DNA of 64,000 bases, taken from contig NW_006920421.1 in NCBI RefSeq assembly GCF_000344685.1, positions 801,538 through 865,537 on the forward strand, written 5' to 3'. Both the position numbers and the translations under genes were made by a program. The notes under the pieces were generated by a model. That model was not told the origin of the DNA and made no database searches. It saw nothing but the letters and a program-made list of their open reading frames with translations. This DNA is from Gloeophyllum trabeum ATCC 11539 (Eukaryota > Basidiomycota > Agaricomycetes > Gloeophyllales > Gloeophyllaceae). Numbering within the stretch: position 1 is the stretch's first letter; the number at the start of each line of letters is the position of its first letter. Below, piece after piece: positions 34,400 through 45,676 of this stretch.

Positions 34400-35197
34400 A
34401 TGGAAACTATCGAGCAACAACCACCCACCACAATGACCCAGACGCCGAAACTAACCGCGTACTTCATCCCGAACCCAAAGCCAGACAGCCCAGGGACGTC
34501 GGGGTTCTGCCACAAGCTCGAAGCCTACCTGCGCGCCGTCTCGCTCCCCTATACCGTCGTCCCCGTATACCCCAATAGCGCGCCCAAGGGGAAAGTCCCG
34601 TACCTCGGCATCGACGACTTCCTCGTCGCGGACTCGCATCTCATCATCAAGCAACTCAAAGAACGTGGGATAGGGAAGGACCTGAACCGCGGGCTGACGG
34701 AGCCGCAGCAGGGCGAGTCGCGCGCATGGCAGGCGTGGGTGGAGGAAGTGGTATACCCGTGCGAGATATACGAGCGGTGGCAGGACGACGAAGGGTGGGC
34801 AGTCACAGCGGCGGAGACGTTCACGCACGTCCGCTGGCCGCTCCGACCGCTGCTCGCGTGGTACTTCCGCCGACGCACAACGAATGCGCTGTGGTACGGC
34901 GGCGTGGGGCGGCACTCACTGGCGGAGGTGTACGAGCTGGAAGAGGAGTTTGTCGGGGCACTGGAGGACAGGCTGCGCGATGGACGGGAGTATTTCCATG
35001 GTACGGGAGAGATGACGGAGGTAGATGTGGTGTTGTATGCGTTTCTTGTGCAGGGAGTTAGTCAAGGGAAGGGAAACAGGAGGTTCACGGAGCTGGTGAG
35101 GGGACGAAGGTTGGTTCGAGAGTATGCCAGGAGGTTGCTAAGCAAGTTGTTTCCGGAGTATGATGGGGTCAGGAAGATGCTGGACGGGGGTCAATAG
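34400..35197 (+). CDS. FAXC/metaxin-like glutathione S-transferase fold protein
   Basis: A single exon encodes 265 residues from 34400, or 254 from the second ATG at 34433, which the TATA position favours. The N-terminal thioredoxin-like half has the SGFCHKLEAYLR segment in place of the usual CxxC/SPF start, followed by GKVPYLGIDD and the ADSHLI loop of GST folds. The C-terminal helical half ends with GTGEMTEVDVVLYAFL, a GST_C-like DxxLY pattern. This resembles the failed-axon-connections/metaxin subgroup, whose fungal members are poorly characterised. A detoxification or mitochondrial-surface role is possible but not shown. The ABC transporter gene next door is transcribed divergently. Confidence 0.8.
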   Translation: METIEQQPPTTMTQTPKLTAYFIPNPKPDSPGTSGFCHKLEAYLRAVSLPYTVVPVYPNSAPKGKVPYLGIDDFLVADSHLIIKQLKERGIGKDLNRGLTEPQQGESRAWQAWVEEVVYPCEIYERWQDDEGWAVTAAETFTHVRWPLRPLLAWYFRRRTTNALWYGGVGRHSLAEVYELEEEFVGALEDRLRDGREYFHGTGEMTEVDVVLYAFLVQGVSQGKGNRRFTELVRGRRLVREYARRLLSKLFPEYDGVRKMLDGGQ

Positions 35198-36580
35198 GGT
35201 TAGGATGTTCCAGACAGTGAATTCTCAGATAGATACCAAAACTCGTTGATGAGCCTCACAGCTTGTATGAATCTCTGTCTTCACAACTTCTCATATAACA
35301 AGAATCCCTGATTGAAGAATATCATGGAAGACTTGAGCTCAGTCTTCTTCATATCAGCGTTGATATCCGCGTCCATCGTGACTTTCCTCCAATCGCGGCC
35401 TCCATGAATAATTCATGGGGGTCGCGCTGTGCTATGGGTACTTGCTTGGTTACAATCATCCATAACGCCTTGTTCCTGATTCCGCCACTAGACTTTTCTG
35501 GGCTTGTAACGGAGACAGGGACCCACCATAAAATTGGGGAAAATCATGTATATTCCCTTTAGATGGCAATAATACATGGGTGACACCTATGATCCTCGCC
35601 CCTAGCAGGGTTAGCGGCTGACACAGACGCGCTCATTCATGATGCCACAAACGCGCGCCTACCTGGCGTAGATCCTGACACCAGGGGGGGTTCGGCATCG
35701 CGATTCGCAAGCCGTGAAATCAACCACACCGACCGCCCTTAAGCGGCGGTCACGGCGTCCTGGCCTCTATTGGCTGAAGGGTGGTCCTCAGTGGCATCGC
35801 CGTAGATCAGATTATGGCGGGACTCACTCGCTCTGCTGTCTGTTGGATGTTCATAGCTGTCTGTTGCATTAGAAAAGATGTAAATGTGTCCATATCACCC
35901 GCAGCAAACTGCGAACGCATGATGCCAGTGGTGAGCCTTGCAACAGTGATGTGGTAAGATTTGTGGTTGCCTCGCGATGCGAGACCGTGATTAGTGTCTG
36001 GGAGAGGGAGGCAGACTCGGATGCATACCCTACGCCAAGCAACTCAAACTAAGTGGGTCCCGCTGCGGCGTAGTTGTGGTTGCACATGACTCGTGTTGTT
36101 CCAGCCGTTTGCAGATCGATAGACCACCAATTCAGAAAATCGCGTATGGTCGGAGTGGGTCGGAGTGGGTGCCAGGGACGTCGGAAGAAGGTGGGGAAGT
36201 CCAAATGGTCTGGTTTCCGTCTCTCGGGGACTTACAATTGCTTGTCCGACGTGGTCCGACTGTAAATGATTTTTGAAAAGTGGGCCCATCAATCTGCAAA
36301 CATCTGTCACAGCCTTGGCGGCTGCGCATTTGTCTGAGCCAGTGAGCGCGAGTTCAGATCACGTCACAGCATGGTGTTAGTTCCATATTGACTTATCCTT
36401 GAGTCGCAGGTGACCACTTGATATGCCCCGGACCCTGTAAACAGTGCCTGCAGGATAGGTCTAACGGTGAAATGCGCACTAGTGGCTTTGGAGTTGTTCT
36501 CGCGAAGTCATCGTGGCTATGCGCTTTAGACGGGCTGCATGCGCGCCAACCGCAGCATCGCATATCTGCTCACTCGTGCC
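35198..36580. other. Gene-free region with one MITE
   Basis: No coding region is supported. The notable content is a 205-bp inverted-repeat element at 36102-36306. A GC-rich palindrome-like run (CCGCCCTTAAGCGGCGG) lies near 35735. Confidence 0.4.
36102..36306 (-). mobile_element. 205-bp MITE, copy 1
   Basis: The ends are inverted: the left reads CAGCCGTTTGCAGATCGATAGACC, and the right, reverse complemented, CAGATGTTTGCAGATTGATGGGCC. The interior matches copy 2 at 44644-44848 in the opposite orientation across almost its whole length, including GTCGGAGTGGGTCGGAGTGGG and the GACGTCGGAAGAAGG block. Both copies are exactly 205 bp. A TC dinucleotide flanks both ends here and GA flanks copy 2, compatible with a 2-bp target duplication. 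No coding capacity. Confidence 0.7.
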
Positions 36581-36588
36581 TATATAAA
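36581..36588 (+). promoter_or_regulatory. TATA box of the small protein gene
   Basis: TATATAAA is followed by a C/A-rich leader lacking structure. The ATG at 36594 is only six bases away and would lie upstream of the transcription start, which points to the ATG at 36678 as the initiator. Confidence 0.5.
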
Positions 36589-36677
36589 CCACTATGCCCC
36601 TAGAGACTCACGACAGCACCTGCCCCTCCAGTCATCACATCAAACAAAACACCGTCTTCCCAGCAAACCCCTCTCCC

Positions 36678-37001
36678 ATGCCTTCCACCGCATCTTCCTA
36701 CGCCGCGTCTACCACCTCTTTCGATACCGCGTCTACCCTCTCGGTCGCGTCCAGCACCACCATAGCTCCTAAAGCATCCTCTCCTCAGCCATCCTCTACC
36801 GGCAAGGACCTCGCTGCTGCGTTTGGGGCGCTGCGGTCCAAGTACGGCGCATCCGGTTCCTCCCACTCTTTTTGTCTCAGGGAGAGGGTCATGCGCTCGA
36901 TTCAGAAGTCCTCGGACAAGAAGAGCCCTACCGTCGCGGAGTCATCGCACACTACCATTGCCACTGACAACAAGGCAAAGACGTCCCCTCCGAAGATGTA
37001 G
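36678..37001 (+). CDS. Small Ser/Thr-rich protein, unknown
   Basis: A single exon of 107 residues begins at an ATG in good context (CCCATGCC) about 90 bases after a TATA box. The sequence is Ser/Thr/Ala-rich and has one ordered-looking motif, GKDLAAAFGALRSKYG, then a Lys/Ser-rich tail. I associate this motif with small conserved basidiomycete proteins of unknown function. An intron of about 45 nt (donor GTACGG near 36841, acceptor CTCAG near 36880) is conceivable and would change the tail. No signal peptide or membrane segment. Confidence 0.55.
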   Translation: MPSTASSYAASTTSFDTASTLSVASSTTIAPKASSPQPSSTGKDLAAAFGALRSKYGASGSSHSFCLRERVMRSIQKSSDKKSPTVAESSHTTIATDNKAKTSPPKM

Positions 37002-37370
37002 ATGAACGCCAGGTACGCGCTTTCTCTCAGTACTAGTCAGCTCTCGAATCAAGACTTACGGAACCTCCAGATATATAAGGGCCACAGCACACAGGCAGCC
37101 AATGTATGGCGGAAATATGGAGCATAGTCGAATAGCTACACGTGATGTGGTAGTCATGCCGGAATCGTTGGAGCGAAATGGTGCAGAGTTCGTTACAATC
37201 GGAAAGCAGTCGACAGCATAATAGAAATTCGAAATGTGATATGCAAGCGACGTCTAAAACCCAAACAAAACTGCAGATCTATCGTCCCCTTACAAGCCAG
37301 CCTCGTTTTCTAGGCTTCAGCTCGTATTTGTCGAGGCCGCCACTCGTCAATAGAAGCAGCGTCATCGTCA
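37002..37370. other. Gene-free spacer
   Basis: Nothing recognisable beyond the 3' flank of the small protein gene. Confidence 0.35.
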
Positions 37371-38010
37371 TCGTGTAAGTCTTTCAGAACAGAGTCCTCT
37401 GCCTCTCGATGCTTGCGCTTCTTCCACCATATCGTATGGATCAAAGTCAGCCGAGGGTACTCGCACCATCAGCAAAAGGCCAAGAGGCACACAAATGTAA
37501 CAAGTAGCGCGACCGCGAGAAACAGCCCCGCGAAGCCCCCGATCATTGCCGCCTCGTTCGTCGAAAAGACCGACAACTCCGGGCTCGACGAACGCAAACT
37601 GCGGCTCCCGGGAGCTCGTCCTGCCTGGCGGGTTCTGCGGGTCAAAGCAGTATTGCGCGAAGCGCTGGCTGCACATGTCCGAGCGCAGTGGCACGGGCGA
37701 GAGCCTGTACCGCGCGCGACGACCGTCACGCGTTGCAGAAATTTCCCGAAGTTCGGGTGGGCGGGATCGTGTTGGCGGGGAAGCTGCCGATGGCGTTGGT
37801 CGATGAAGATGCGCCTGTGAGTGACATGGAGGCAATTTGGAACATCGGGTGCGGAATACTTGTCAGTTTGAGTTCATGCGATACGACGAGGAAGATCGAC
37901 GCACTTGGTGATTGGGTTGTCCCCATTGAGAGGTAGCGAGTTCGGGAAATATGAAACTCTAGCGGATTCTGCATTTGCAGCCAAAGAACGTTAGTCCACG
38001 ACTAACACTC
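37371..38010 (-). pseudogene. Decayed single-pass membrane protein gene
   Basis: Read on the minus strand, pieces in three frames look like one protein. First comes a LNGDNPITKCVDLPRRIA segment (about 37940-37880), then MFQIASMSL and GSFPANTIPPT. A Cys-containing CSQRFAQYCFDPQNPPG stretch follows (about 37680-37620), then NEAAMIGGFAGLFLAVALLVTFVCLL, a transmembrane helix (about 37560-37480). No set of introns with consensus borders joins them, so frameshift decay is likely. The layout suggests a secreted or membrane glycoprotein with a Cys-rich ectodomain. Function unknown. Confidence 0.4.
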
Positions 38011-39201
38011 GTAGATGTAAGGTCATCAGAATTATGGGGGATGGAACAAATCTTTGATGAGAGGCCAGCATTATTGTCGAGATCCTGCTTGAACTCGCTA
38101 CTGTCGAGGATCCACTATTGAAGAGATCTTCTGTGAATTGTATATGAGTGAGATAACCATGCGCATGCACGTACTTGGGCCATAGAGTGGACTGCTGGTC
38201 GGTACTGGGAGTCAGAGTTGACGAGGCCCTCCTCGCGGACCCGTACTTCATCATCAACTTGATCAAGCGCTTCATAGACGCGTCTTTGCACACAGTGACC
38301 AAAGCACGTGATACGTGACAGCCGTCTTGGACCCGGCTACCGACGGCCCGGCCTGTGGTCGGTGTCTTTCGCGACGGTGACAACCACCAGTTCCTTCTCC
38401 GGTACGTTGCCTTCGTTCGTCCCCCTGACTTCATTGCACGATGTATCGCACTGGGTCGGGAAATGTCGTTTACGAATTACTGCGAAGGGATATCCTGCTA
38501 GAAGCCCTTTCCATCGTTGCTAGCGGCAGTGCGGACTAATGAAATCCTTCGCGTTGTGGACGGTCATTGGCGACTGCTTGACACTGAGCGGCGGCCTGCG
38601 AGCCTTGTGAGCGTTCCGTCGGATTTATTTGACGTTGAAAAAGAGCTAGGCCATCATTTGGACGACTTCTCCGTGACTGTCGCATATGGTCGTCTCGGTC
38701 AGTTGTTGTGCTTCTCTGCTTCCGCCAGCGACCTTTCCGCACCGCTGTGTCTCCCGTTCCCTAATCTGCACCGACTTCCCCAACAAAGCTCGCTTTCCTT
38801 AACCACCTGATTGGGGCCGTCCACATTCTGGACGATAATGGTTACCGCGCGGACCGCGTATGGATAGCAGCTTCTTCTACGCAAAGTCAAAACGGCTCAC
38901 GAGAGCGAGCAAACCCAGTCCTTTAAGCTAGATCTTGAGTTTGGCGGATAAACTCAATGCCCTCTGCGACCGTCGCTTGTGGTCTCATCGGACCGTTGCC
39001 TTACTTCTCTGCTTTGACATTTGCATTGTCGGTACCGTCCGGGCTTGTCCCTGCATCTTTGGACGACTATCGATTCTCGTAGAGCACCTGATCCAGATCC
39101 TCTTCCAACTCAGAGGCTCCTCGCGGACCGCCCATACAGACAAACTTCGTGCTTCCTTCCTTACGGTATAGCCACCTCGATTTGAAACCACAGGTACTGT
39201 C
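38011..39201. other. Gene-free region upstream of the GH28 gene
   Basis: Short open frames on both strands show no motif. The right end carries the promoter of the GH28 gene. Confidence 0.4.
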
Positions 39202-39209
39202 TATAAAAA
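39202..39209 (+). promoter_or_regulatory. TATA box of the GH28 gene
   Basis: TATAAAAA lies 54 bases before the ATG at 39263, a normal distance for a short 5' leader. Confidence 0.55.
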
Positions 39210-39262
39210 AGCCTCCGGTTGTGATTGCTTCCTCGGCGCACCTTGGCTCAGTGCTCACCAGG

Positions 39263-40861
39263 ATGCGTCTGTACGATTCGCCCCTATGCCTCGCGCTCCT
39301 CGCGCTCCTTCCCGGTCTCGTCTTCGGACAGCTGTCGGGTAGCGTGGGCCCACTGACCAGCCGCTCAGCCAAAGCGGGCAAGAAGACATGCAACGTCCTC
39401 GACTACGACGCCAAAGCGGACAACTCGACTGACCTTGGCCCGCCCCTGCTCGCCGCCTTCAACGCGTGCAAGGCCGGCGGTGTCGGTGCGTAACGTCTGC
39501 CTTCCCCTTGCGCGCCCGCTAACATACAAGCGCATATAGTGGTCGTCCCCTCGGGCAACTACGCACTGGCGACCTGGCAGACGCTCAGCGGCGGTAACGC
39601 CTGGGCGCTGCAGCTCGACGGGATGATCTACCGCACGGGCACCGCCGGCGGGAACATGATCTTCATCGAGCACTCGACTGACTTCGAGCTGTTCAGCAGC
39701 ACGTCCAAGGGCGGCGTGCAGGGCAATGGGTACACCTTCCACGCGCAGGGCTCCATCACCGGCCCACGCATCCTGCGGCTGTACGCGGTGACCTCGTTTT
39801 CCGTGCACGACATCGTCCTCGTCGACGCGCCCGCATTTCATTTCGTGATGGACACGTGCACGAACGGCGAGGTGTACAATATGGCCATACGCGGGGGCGA
39901 CCATGGAGGCCTGGATGGGGTCGACGTGTGGGGCACGAATATATGGATTCATGATGTGGAGGTGACGAACAAGGACGAATGCGTGACGGTGAAGAGTCCT
40001 GCCAGCCATATACTTGTCGAAGATATCTACTGTAATTGGAGCGGCGGGTGTGCCATTGGGTCGCTCGGCACGGGCACGAATATATCCAACGTACAGTACA
40101 GGAATGTCTACACTTGGTCGTCCAACCAGATGATGATGGTAAGGCTCTCCTCCCTTTTCCAGCCCGAACTTCGCTGAAGATATATATCATGCATTTGTAT
40201 CTCTATAGATCAAGTCCAACGGCGGCAGTGGGACAGTCCAATCGGTCACCTTCGAGAATTTCATCGGTCACGGGAATGCATACTCCCTGAACATTGACCA
40301 GTACTGGTCCAGCGAGTCCACGCAGGATGGCAACGGCGTGCAGCTCTCCGACATCACCTTCTCAGTGGGCTACATTTCCTATCCTATATGGCTGTTAGCA
40401 TCCGGCAGCTAACTCTGGGAGTGGTAGAATTGGAAGGGCACGGAAGCATCGGGCAGCGCGCGCGGCCCGATTCGCGTCATCTGCGCCGACGGGGCTCCCT
40501 GCACTTCCATCTCCATCTCTAACTTCGCCATGTGGACCGAGTCCGGTACGCCCCCCCTTCCCCTTCTCCCGTCCCTCTTATCCCTGCCAGCCTAACGACC
40601 ATCTCCCTGTAAGGCTCCTCGCAATGGTACGCTTGCCGCAGTGCCTACGGGTCCGGCTACTGTCTCCGCTCCGGCTCGTCGCACACGAGCTATGCGGCGT
40701 CCACGACGACGGTGAGCTCCGCGCCGAGCGGGTACAGCGCGCCCACGATGGCAGCGGACTTGAAGACCGCCTTTGGGTTCACGACGAGTATTCCCATCCC
40801 GACGATTCCGACGAGCTTCTATCCCGGGGCGACGCCGGTTAGTAAGTTGCTGGGGAGTTAA
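39263..40861 (+). CDS. GH28 rhamnogalacturonase-like pectinase, secreted
   Basis: Five exons (39263-39485, 39540-40138, 40209-40364, 40428-40545, 40614-40861) join in phase to 447 residues. A signal peptide ends near LVFGQ (residue 23). The parallel beta-helix carries the active-site blocks [20 protein letters not shown] and [10 protein letters not shown], then SSNQMMMIKSNGG. This set is closer to rhamnogalacturonan hydrolases than to polygalacturonases, which keep a GHG histidine. The C-terminal part has [16 protein letters not shown] and a Ser/Thr-rich extension ending [15 protein letters not shown]. The expected reaction is endo-hydrolysis of the rhamnose-galacturonate backbone of pectin outside the cell. 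A TATA box precedes it. Confidence 0.93.
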
Positions 40862-43411
40862 AGGGTAAGTGGCGAGCGCGGTAAGGGTATGGGATGGGAG
40901 GAGGGAGGGGGACGGGTTAGGTGGTGTGTTGTGTCGGGCCGTGTTTGTACCATGTTATGGGCGGAGGATTTGACCACTGGCTTTCGTGGTTTCAATATTG
41001 GCACGTCGACGAGTACGTAAGCAATACAGGCTGAAGTTACTGAGTATATCATAGGTGCACAGGAGGCCTGGGTGACGGGACCAATCGCGGTGTCCTCCTC
41101 AATGGGTCAGGTGATCTCAAGCTATGTATCAAACGTTACGCTGTTCTTCCGACCGCACACGTCAACTTAGCTTTCTCTCCCTGGATAAATGCACTATTCA
41201 CGCCTAAACCGGGGTCTGTGGGCATCGTCCATGCGTGATGTGGAGCCCGTGAGTAAGAGGACAATTCACGCTCGCAGTAGAGAAGGTGAGTGTGAGGATC
41301 AACGGCCTCCCTCTGAAGAAATGCAGCGTATTTCTGGGGATTTGCCCCTCGTGCTTAGGCTGTGCGATCAAATCTCATTGGACCTCCTGTGGGATGACCC
41401 GCGTTTATCAAATAACCCCCCGTACCGCGGATCGCCACTAGAGGGTTAAAGGATGTCGCGAGACCTTTGATGTCGACTGTCCGAAGTCAAGTATGGTATG
41501 TTGCGCATTGGCTACCATCTGAGGAGACATCCAATACACTTCCGGACCCTCGTGTGGACGTCAGCTTGATCTAATGCTTCCCACTAAACGATTCTTATTC
41601 CGCTGCTTTTACGCGTTGCGGCTCGGAGGTATGTAAACCAAGCCAAATAATTATACTGATCCCGACCAAGGTGTTGAATAAGCTCTCTGACCGGTCTTGT
41701 TGACTGCAGCCTGAGCTGCATCCAGCGGCTGCCGGTAGGAAGGAGGTCCGCTTCATATGCAAGTGTTGAGCTATACTTATCTGGTCCCGAGCTCCGGAGG
41801 ACACAAGGGTGAGACCATACGCTACTATTGTGGATGCCCGCATACTCTGACATCCTTCTGCTACCGTCTAAGTCTTCGTCGTCGCCTCATGGCACACAGT
41901 AGTTCCATATGACAAGTATTCGCGAACCGATCGGGTGTGCTGGCTGAGAACCGGTATGTACCTGCCTAAACTCGTGGTCAGGGGTTGAATATAGCTTCTG
42001 TTCGTTACCTTCACTGGTCGAGACGACCATCGACTCGGAATCGCTACCCCCCTCCAGAGCGTCGAAGAGCTCCCCTGGACAATCCTCCTGCCCACCTATT
42101 CAGCCTCATCTGAAATGAGCATTGACAGGTGGTGCAACCTTTGTCTTTCATGACCTCTCGAGATCTCCGAGAAGCACTCAGCTATTCATGCCCGGTTGTC
42201 GGAATATACTGGAACAACTGAACTGCCAACTTTGTATGCTCAGGTAGTGGCCCTCAGGCAAAGCTATAGGCAAATGTATTTATTCTGATTCCCCCGAGAA
42301 TACCTAACAATACCATTAAGCTCATCGTCGGAATCGGACACTCGTAACATCATGATGGGGGACATTGACATCACAACACGTGCGCTCACTCATTGCCTAG
42401 TGCAACGCCTATCACTGGGTGGATCAGTAAGTAGTCTTCGAGTATTGTCGGACCTCCGCACTAGTACCCATCCGCACTAACCGTCCATGCAGGGCATTAG
42501 AAGGAATATAGGGCGAGGAGACCACGACTGGTCACACGGGAATCTGATTGATTGCCGTTAGCATTAGCAAGCTTAAGCTTAATGCTGGAGCTGGAAGCAG
42601 GAACCAACATCTTTGTTCATATACACCTTCCTTTCCCAGGTGATCGTTCACCGGCGACCTGGAGGCGGTTCTGACAGGCATACATTATGTTTAAACCAGA
42701 AGTCACTCACGAGGACCTGATAGAATAGAGGGCATTGTCACAATACCATGCTGCTCGAAAGCAGCCACATCGTGCACCAATGACCGCCTGGGAACATTCT
42801 GAAAACCGAGGGAGGAGTGTCGTCATCTCCTTCGAGGGCGAATCCCGTCCTCGCCAGCCGGGCCCGGGTCGAGCCCGCTATTCACAGAGTCGAACACCGC
42901 GCGAGAGCTATGGTGAGTGCAGTGGCATCATATGCAACAGTAGCGTCACCCTACCCTTCCCACTCCGTTCGCGAGTGCAGATGCCCTGTATGTGCGTCCG
43001 CTGTTCCGAGCCCATATTAGAACAGATTTCTGCCAAAACGTTCGGACATAAAGATCTTTCACCAAGAGCATTTTGCGGAAGCCCAAAAGCATCGGAGGGG
43101 GGGGGGCGTTGTCTTCGCGGCATTCTGGTACACCAAGTCTGCCTCGGGCGTCTTCACCTCCGAGAACAGATATACGCGTTACGGGAGCATGTATCAGCCA
43201 AGCATTTGTAGCAAGGTAGAGACGAGAACACCTGCCAATTCAAGATATCAACACCAGTTCTCAGACTTGGTATTCCGCTTCTTTCAGAACCGAACAGCTC
43301 CACTTGGGATATTGTTGAGTACTTTCTTCTGGAATGATGCAGGAATAATTCAGCTGGCGTCATGACTTTGCACATTAGCGACGTACTCGTCTGAGATTGA
43401 ACTGGGACTGC
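40862..43411. other. 2.5-kb gene-free region
   Basis: Several open frames up to 158 codons occur, notably 42735-43211 on the plus strand, but none shows a domain, splice logic or composition typical of coding DNA here. A G8 run lies near 43097-43106. Confidence 0.4.
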
Positions 43412-43419
43412 ATAAAAGG
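43412..43419 (+). promoter_or_regulatory. TATA-like box of the small secreted protein
   Basis: CATAAAAG lies 92 bases before the ATG at 43504; the region between is a CT-rich leader. Confidence 0.4.
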
Positions 43420-43503
43420 CGGGGCCAGAGAGTCCTTCATCCTCATCGCCCCAAAGCGAGATCGGACATCGCAAGCCCTCAGATACTAGCAGCCTCACTA
43501 ACT

Positions 43504-44226
43504 ATGCAGCTCCCTCGCATCGCATCCTTCGTCTTCGCCCTCGCCCTCGGCGCCTCCAGCGTCGTCGCTTTGCCATCCCCCAACGGCGGCAAGCGTGATG
43601 TAATTACCAGTATCGAGGGTATCCTGACCACCATGGAGGGCGATGTCACCACAGCCCTCACTGAAATCAGTGAGTTGCGAACCACGGAAGCACATTGGGT
43701 GCTCTCGCTGACCAGTCCTTGGCAGACAACCTCGTTAGCACTGGTGAGGCTACTGTTGCCTCGGTTGGAACAGAGATTAGCAACATCGTCACCACCGTCG
43801 AGACCGCCACGACTGACATCGCCAGCTTGGCTGGTGACCTCAAGAAGAGGCAGGTTGACATTGGCACCATCGTCACGGAACTTACCACCCTCATCACGGT
43901 ATGAAAGGGATATTCTCCGTTTGAAGTAATCATAACAATTCTGGTGTGTAGGACCTGGCCACAACCCTCGCGAGTGTTCCGGCCTCGACTCTATCTGAAG
44001 TTACCGGCACTGTGACGTCCCTCGACACCGCTCTTACCGGCCTCTTGACCTCCGTGAACACCGAGGCTACTGGAGTCCTCTCTAGCGTCGCCAGCACGTC
44101 AGTGGACGGCACATTTATTGTTGAACCCATGTACTCATAGCACATTGTGACAGCATCACGTCCACGATCACTAGCACCCTGAGCGGTCTCGGTCTTGGCT
44201 CCGTCGTCGGTACCCTGGGCTTGTAA
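43504..44226 (+). CDS. Small secreted hydrophobic Thr/Ser-rich protein
   Basis: Four exons (43504-43669, 43726-43898, 43952-44097, 44154-44226) join in phase to 185 residues. The first intron uses a TTGGCAG acceptor at 43725; the nearer CCAG would break the frame. A clear signal peptide (IASFVFALALGASSVVALP) is followed by a region without cysteine, built of heptad-like Thr/Val/Ile/Leu/Ser repeats (ISNIVTTVETATTDIASLAG, TLSEVTGTVTSLDTALTGLL). This gives an amphipathic helical look. A KKRQ dibasic site sits near residue 95. It may be a surface-active wall protein or a secreted effector-like protein; I cannot name a family. Confidence 0.8.
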
Positions 44227-44643
44227 TTCGTGAGTTGAAAAATAAAAAACAAACACTGTCCAAGGAGCTAGCTAACGCCCACGTCCCCGATAGGCGTTTG
44301 GTGAAATACGACGATCGATGTAGCTTGATGAGGTTGCAACCCACATATCGAGTTGGCAGATGTTGCTTTGGATATGGACATTTCGTTTTTCTGCTTGTTG
44401 ATTGTGACTCTGTTTATACCTTTATTAGCTTGTCCCAATTCAGTCATTGAACGCGTTCAAGCTATTATCGCTGTCGAAGTCTGGGAAAGGCTGTGCTCTG
44501 AGCGAGTCGCAAGGATGGTCCAACCCTCCGGTTCGTGCAAGGGGTCTGAGCAGCAGAGTATTGCAAATCACAGCATGAGAAGTCACAAAGAATAATACCG
44601 CCGGTGTTGATTGATGAGTCCCGGAACTTTAGGCAAGCGGTGA
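44227..44643. other. Gene-free spacer
   Basis: This contains the 3' flank of the small secreted protein gene. No other signal is seen. Confidence 0.35.
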
Positions 44644-44848
44644 CAGCCATTTGCAGATCGATGGGCCCACTTTCTGAAAATCATTTACAGTCGGACCACG
44701 TCGGACAAGCAATTTCAAGTCCCCGAGAGACAGAAAACGGACTATCTGGACTTCTCTACCTTCTTCCGACGTCCCTGGAACCCACTCCGACCCACTCCGA
44801 CTATACGTGGTTTTCTGAATTGATGGTCTATCGATCTGCAAGCGGCTG
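44644..44848 (+). mobile_element. 205-bp MITE, copy 2
   Basis: This is the opposite-orientation match of copy 1 (36102-36306), with ends CAGCCATTTGCAGATCGATGGG and, reverse complemented, CAGCCGCTTGCAGATCGATAGA. GA dinucleotides flank both sides. Its right part (44764-44848) lies inside the long direct repeat that flanks the assembly gap. Confidence 0.7.
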
Positions 44849-45676
44849 GAATATTAGTGTACGATTCACCGGCGTCTCCGGTGCATCACCTGTGCCAAAT
44901 TGAGACATGGTTTTTCTCGGAATCGTCTGCGCAGGTTAGGAACCTGCAAATTGGGGGGAGACGACGTAGCGGAAGATGAACGTTAGGTTGTGGCGGTGCA
45001 TTGGCGACGGTGTTCTAGTGGACTATCACGATAAATTATCACAAATAGTATAGAAATTGCTAGTGATACATAATTACACAGTATAATGGTATGGAATGAG
45101 AACAAGACTAAGCAATCATAAGCGATACATAATATCCGGAACTGGCCTACGTCGAGTAAGCAACAAAAGCATTATAATTATAACTCGACGGCGTGGCGGT
45201 AAACGTATAACCGGACGGTTTCAAGGAAACAACAGATTTACCATTCCGCATAATGGAGCCTTGCATATATCCGCCTACAGTAAGGGGCATGTTGAGTTTT
45301 GACAGACCCGCAGGCACGGAAAATGTCTGGTTCTTCGCCGCAGATGTAGAAAGGGTAACGTTTGCGGCAGCTGTGGTGAACACAACGGCCCATAACTGGT
45401 CCTGATCCTGTCGGCGGATTAGATTTTGTACATGGCAATAACAGGGAAACATACCAGTTCGTAGTTGGTGGGCTTCCCAACGGAATCGGACGATGTAGCA
45501 TTACGAGTGTGTGGGCGAGCCCAAAGGAAAATTTGGTCCTTAGTAATAGCAGGGTACGATCCGGTCTTGTACGCGGTCGCAAAGTATTGAGTCATGTAGA
45601 GCCAACCTGGTAAAGTTCAGATGGATTACTCTTGCAACGACTAACAAGACCGACTTGCCCTGGTGGTCAAAACCAT
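44764..45676. repeat. Left copy of a 913-bp direct repeat
   Basis: Every base I compared is identical to 46286-47198, at a fixed offset of 1522. The copy ends exactly at the first N. It carries the end of a MITE, the 3' flank and the last exons of the GH71 gene. Confidence 0.9.
45147..45676 (-). pseudogene. Partial second copy of the GH71 gene 3' end
   Basis: This contains the last exon (45407-45147), the penultimate exon (45606-45455) and the first 18 bases of the preceding exon (from 45659) of the alpha-1,3-glucanase, identical to the complete gene at 46669-48435. It is cut by the run of N. It is either a tandem partial duplication or, more likely, unmerged overlapping contig ends. Confidence 0.8.

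Noticed and set aside
42735..43211. 158-codon plus-strand open frame
   Set aside because: No domain, no conserved splice logic and an atypical composition; treated as chance.
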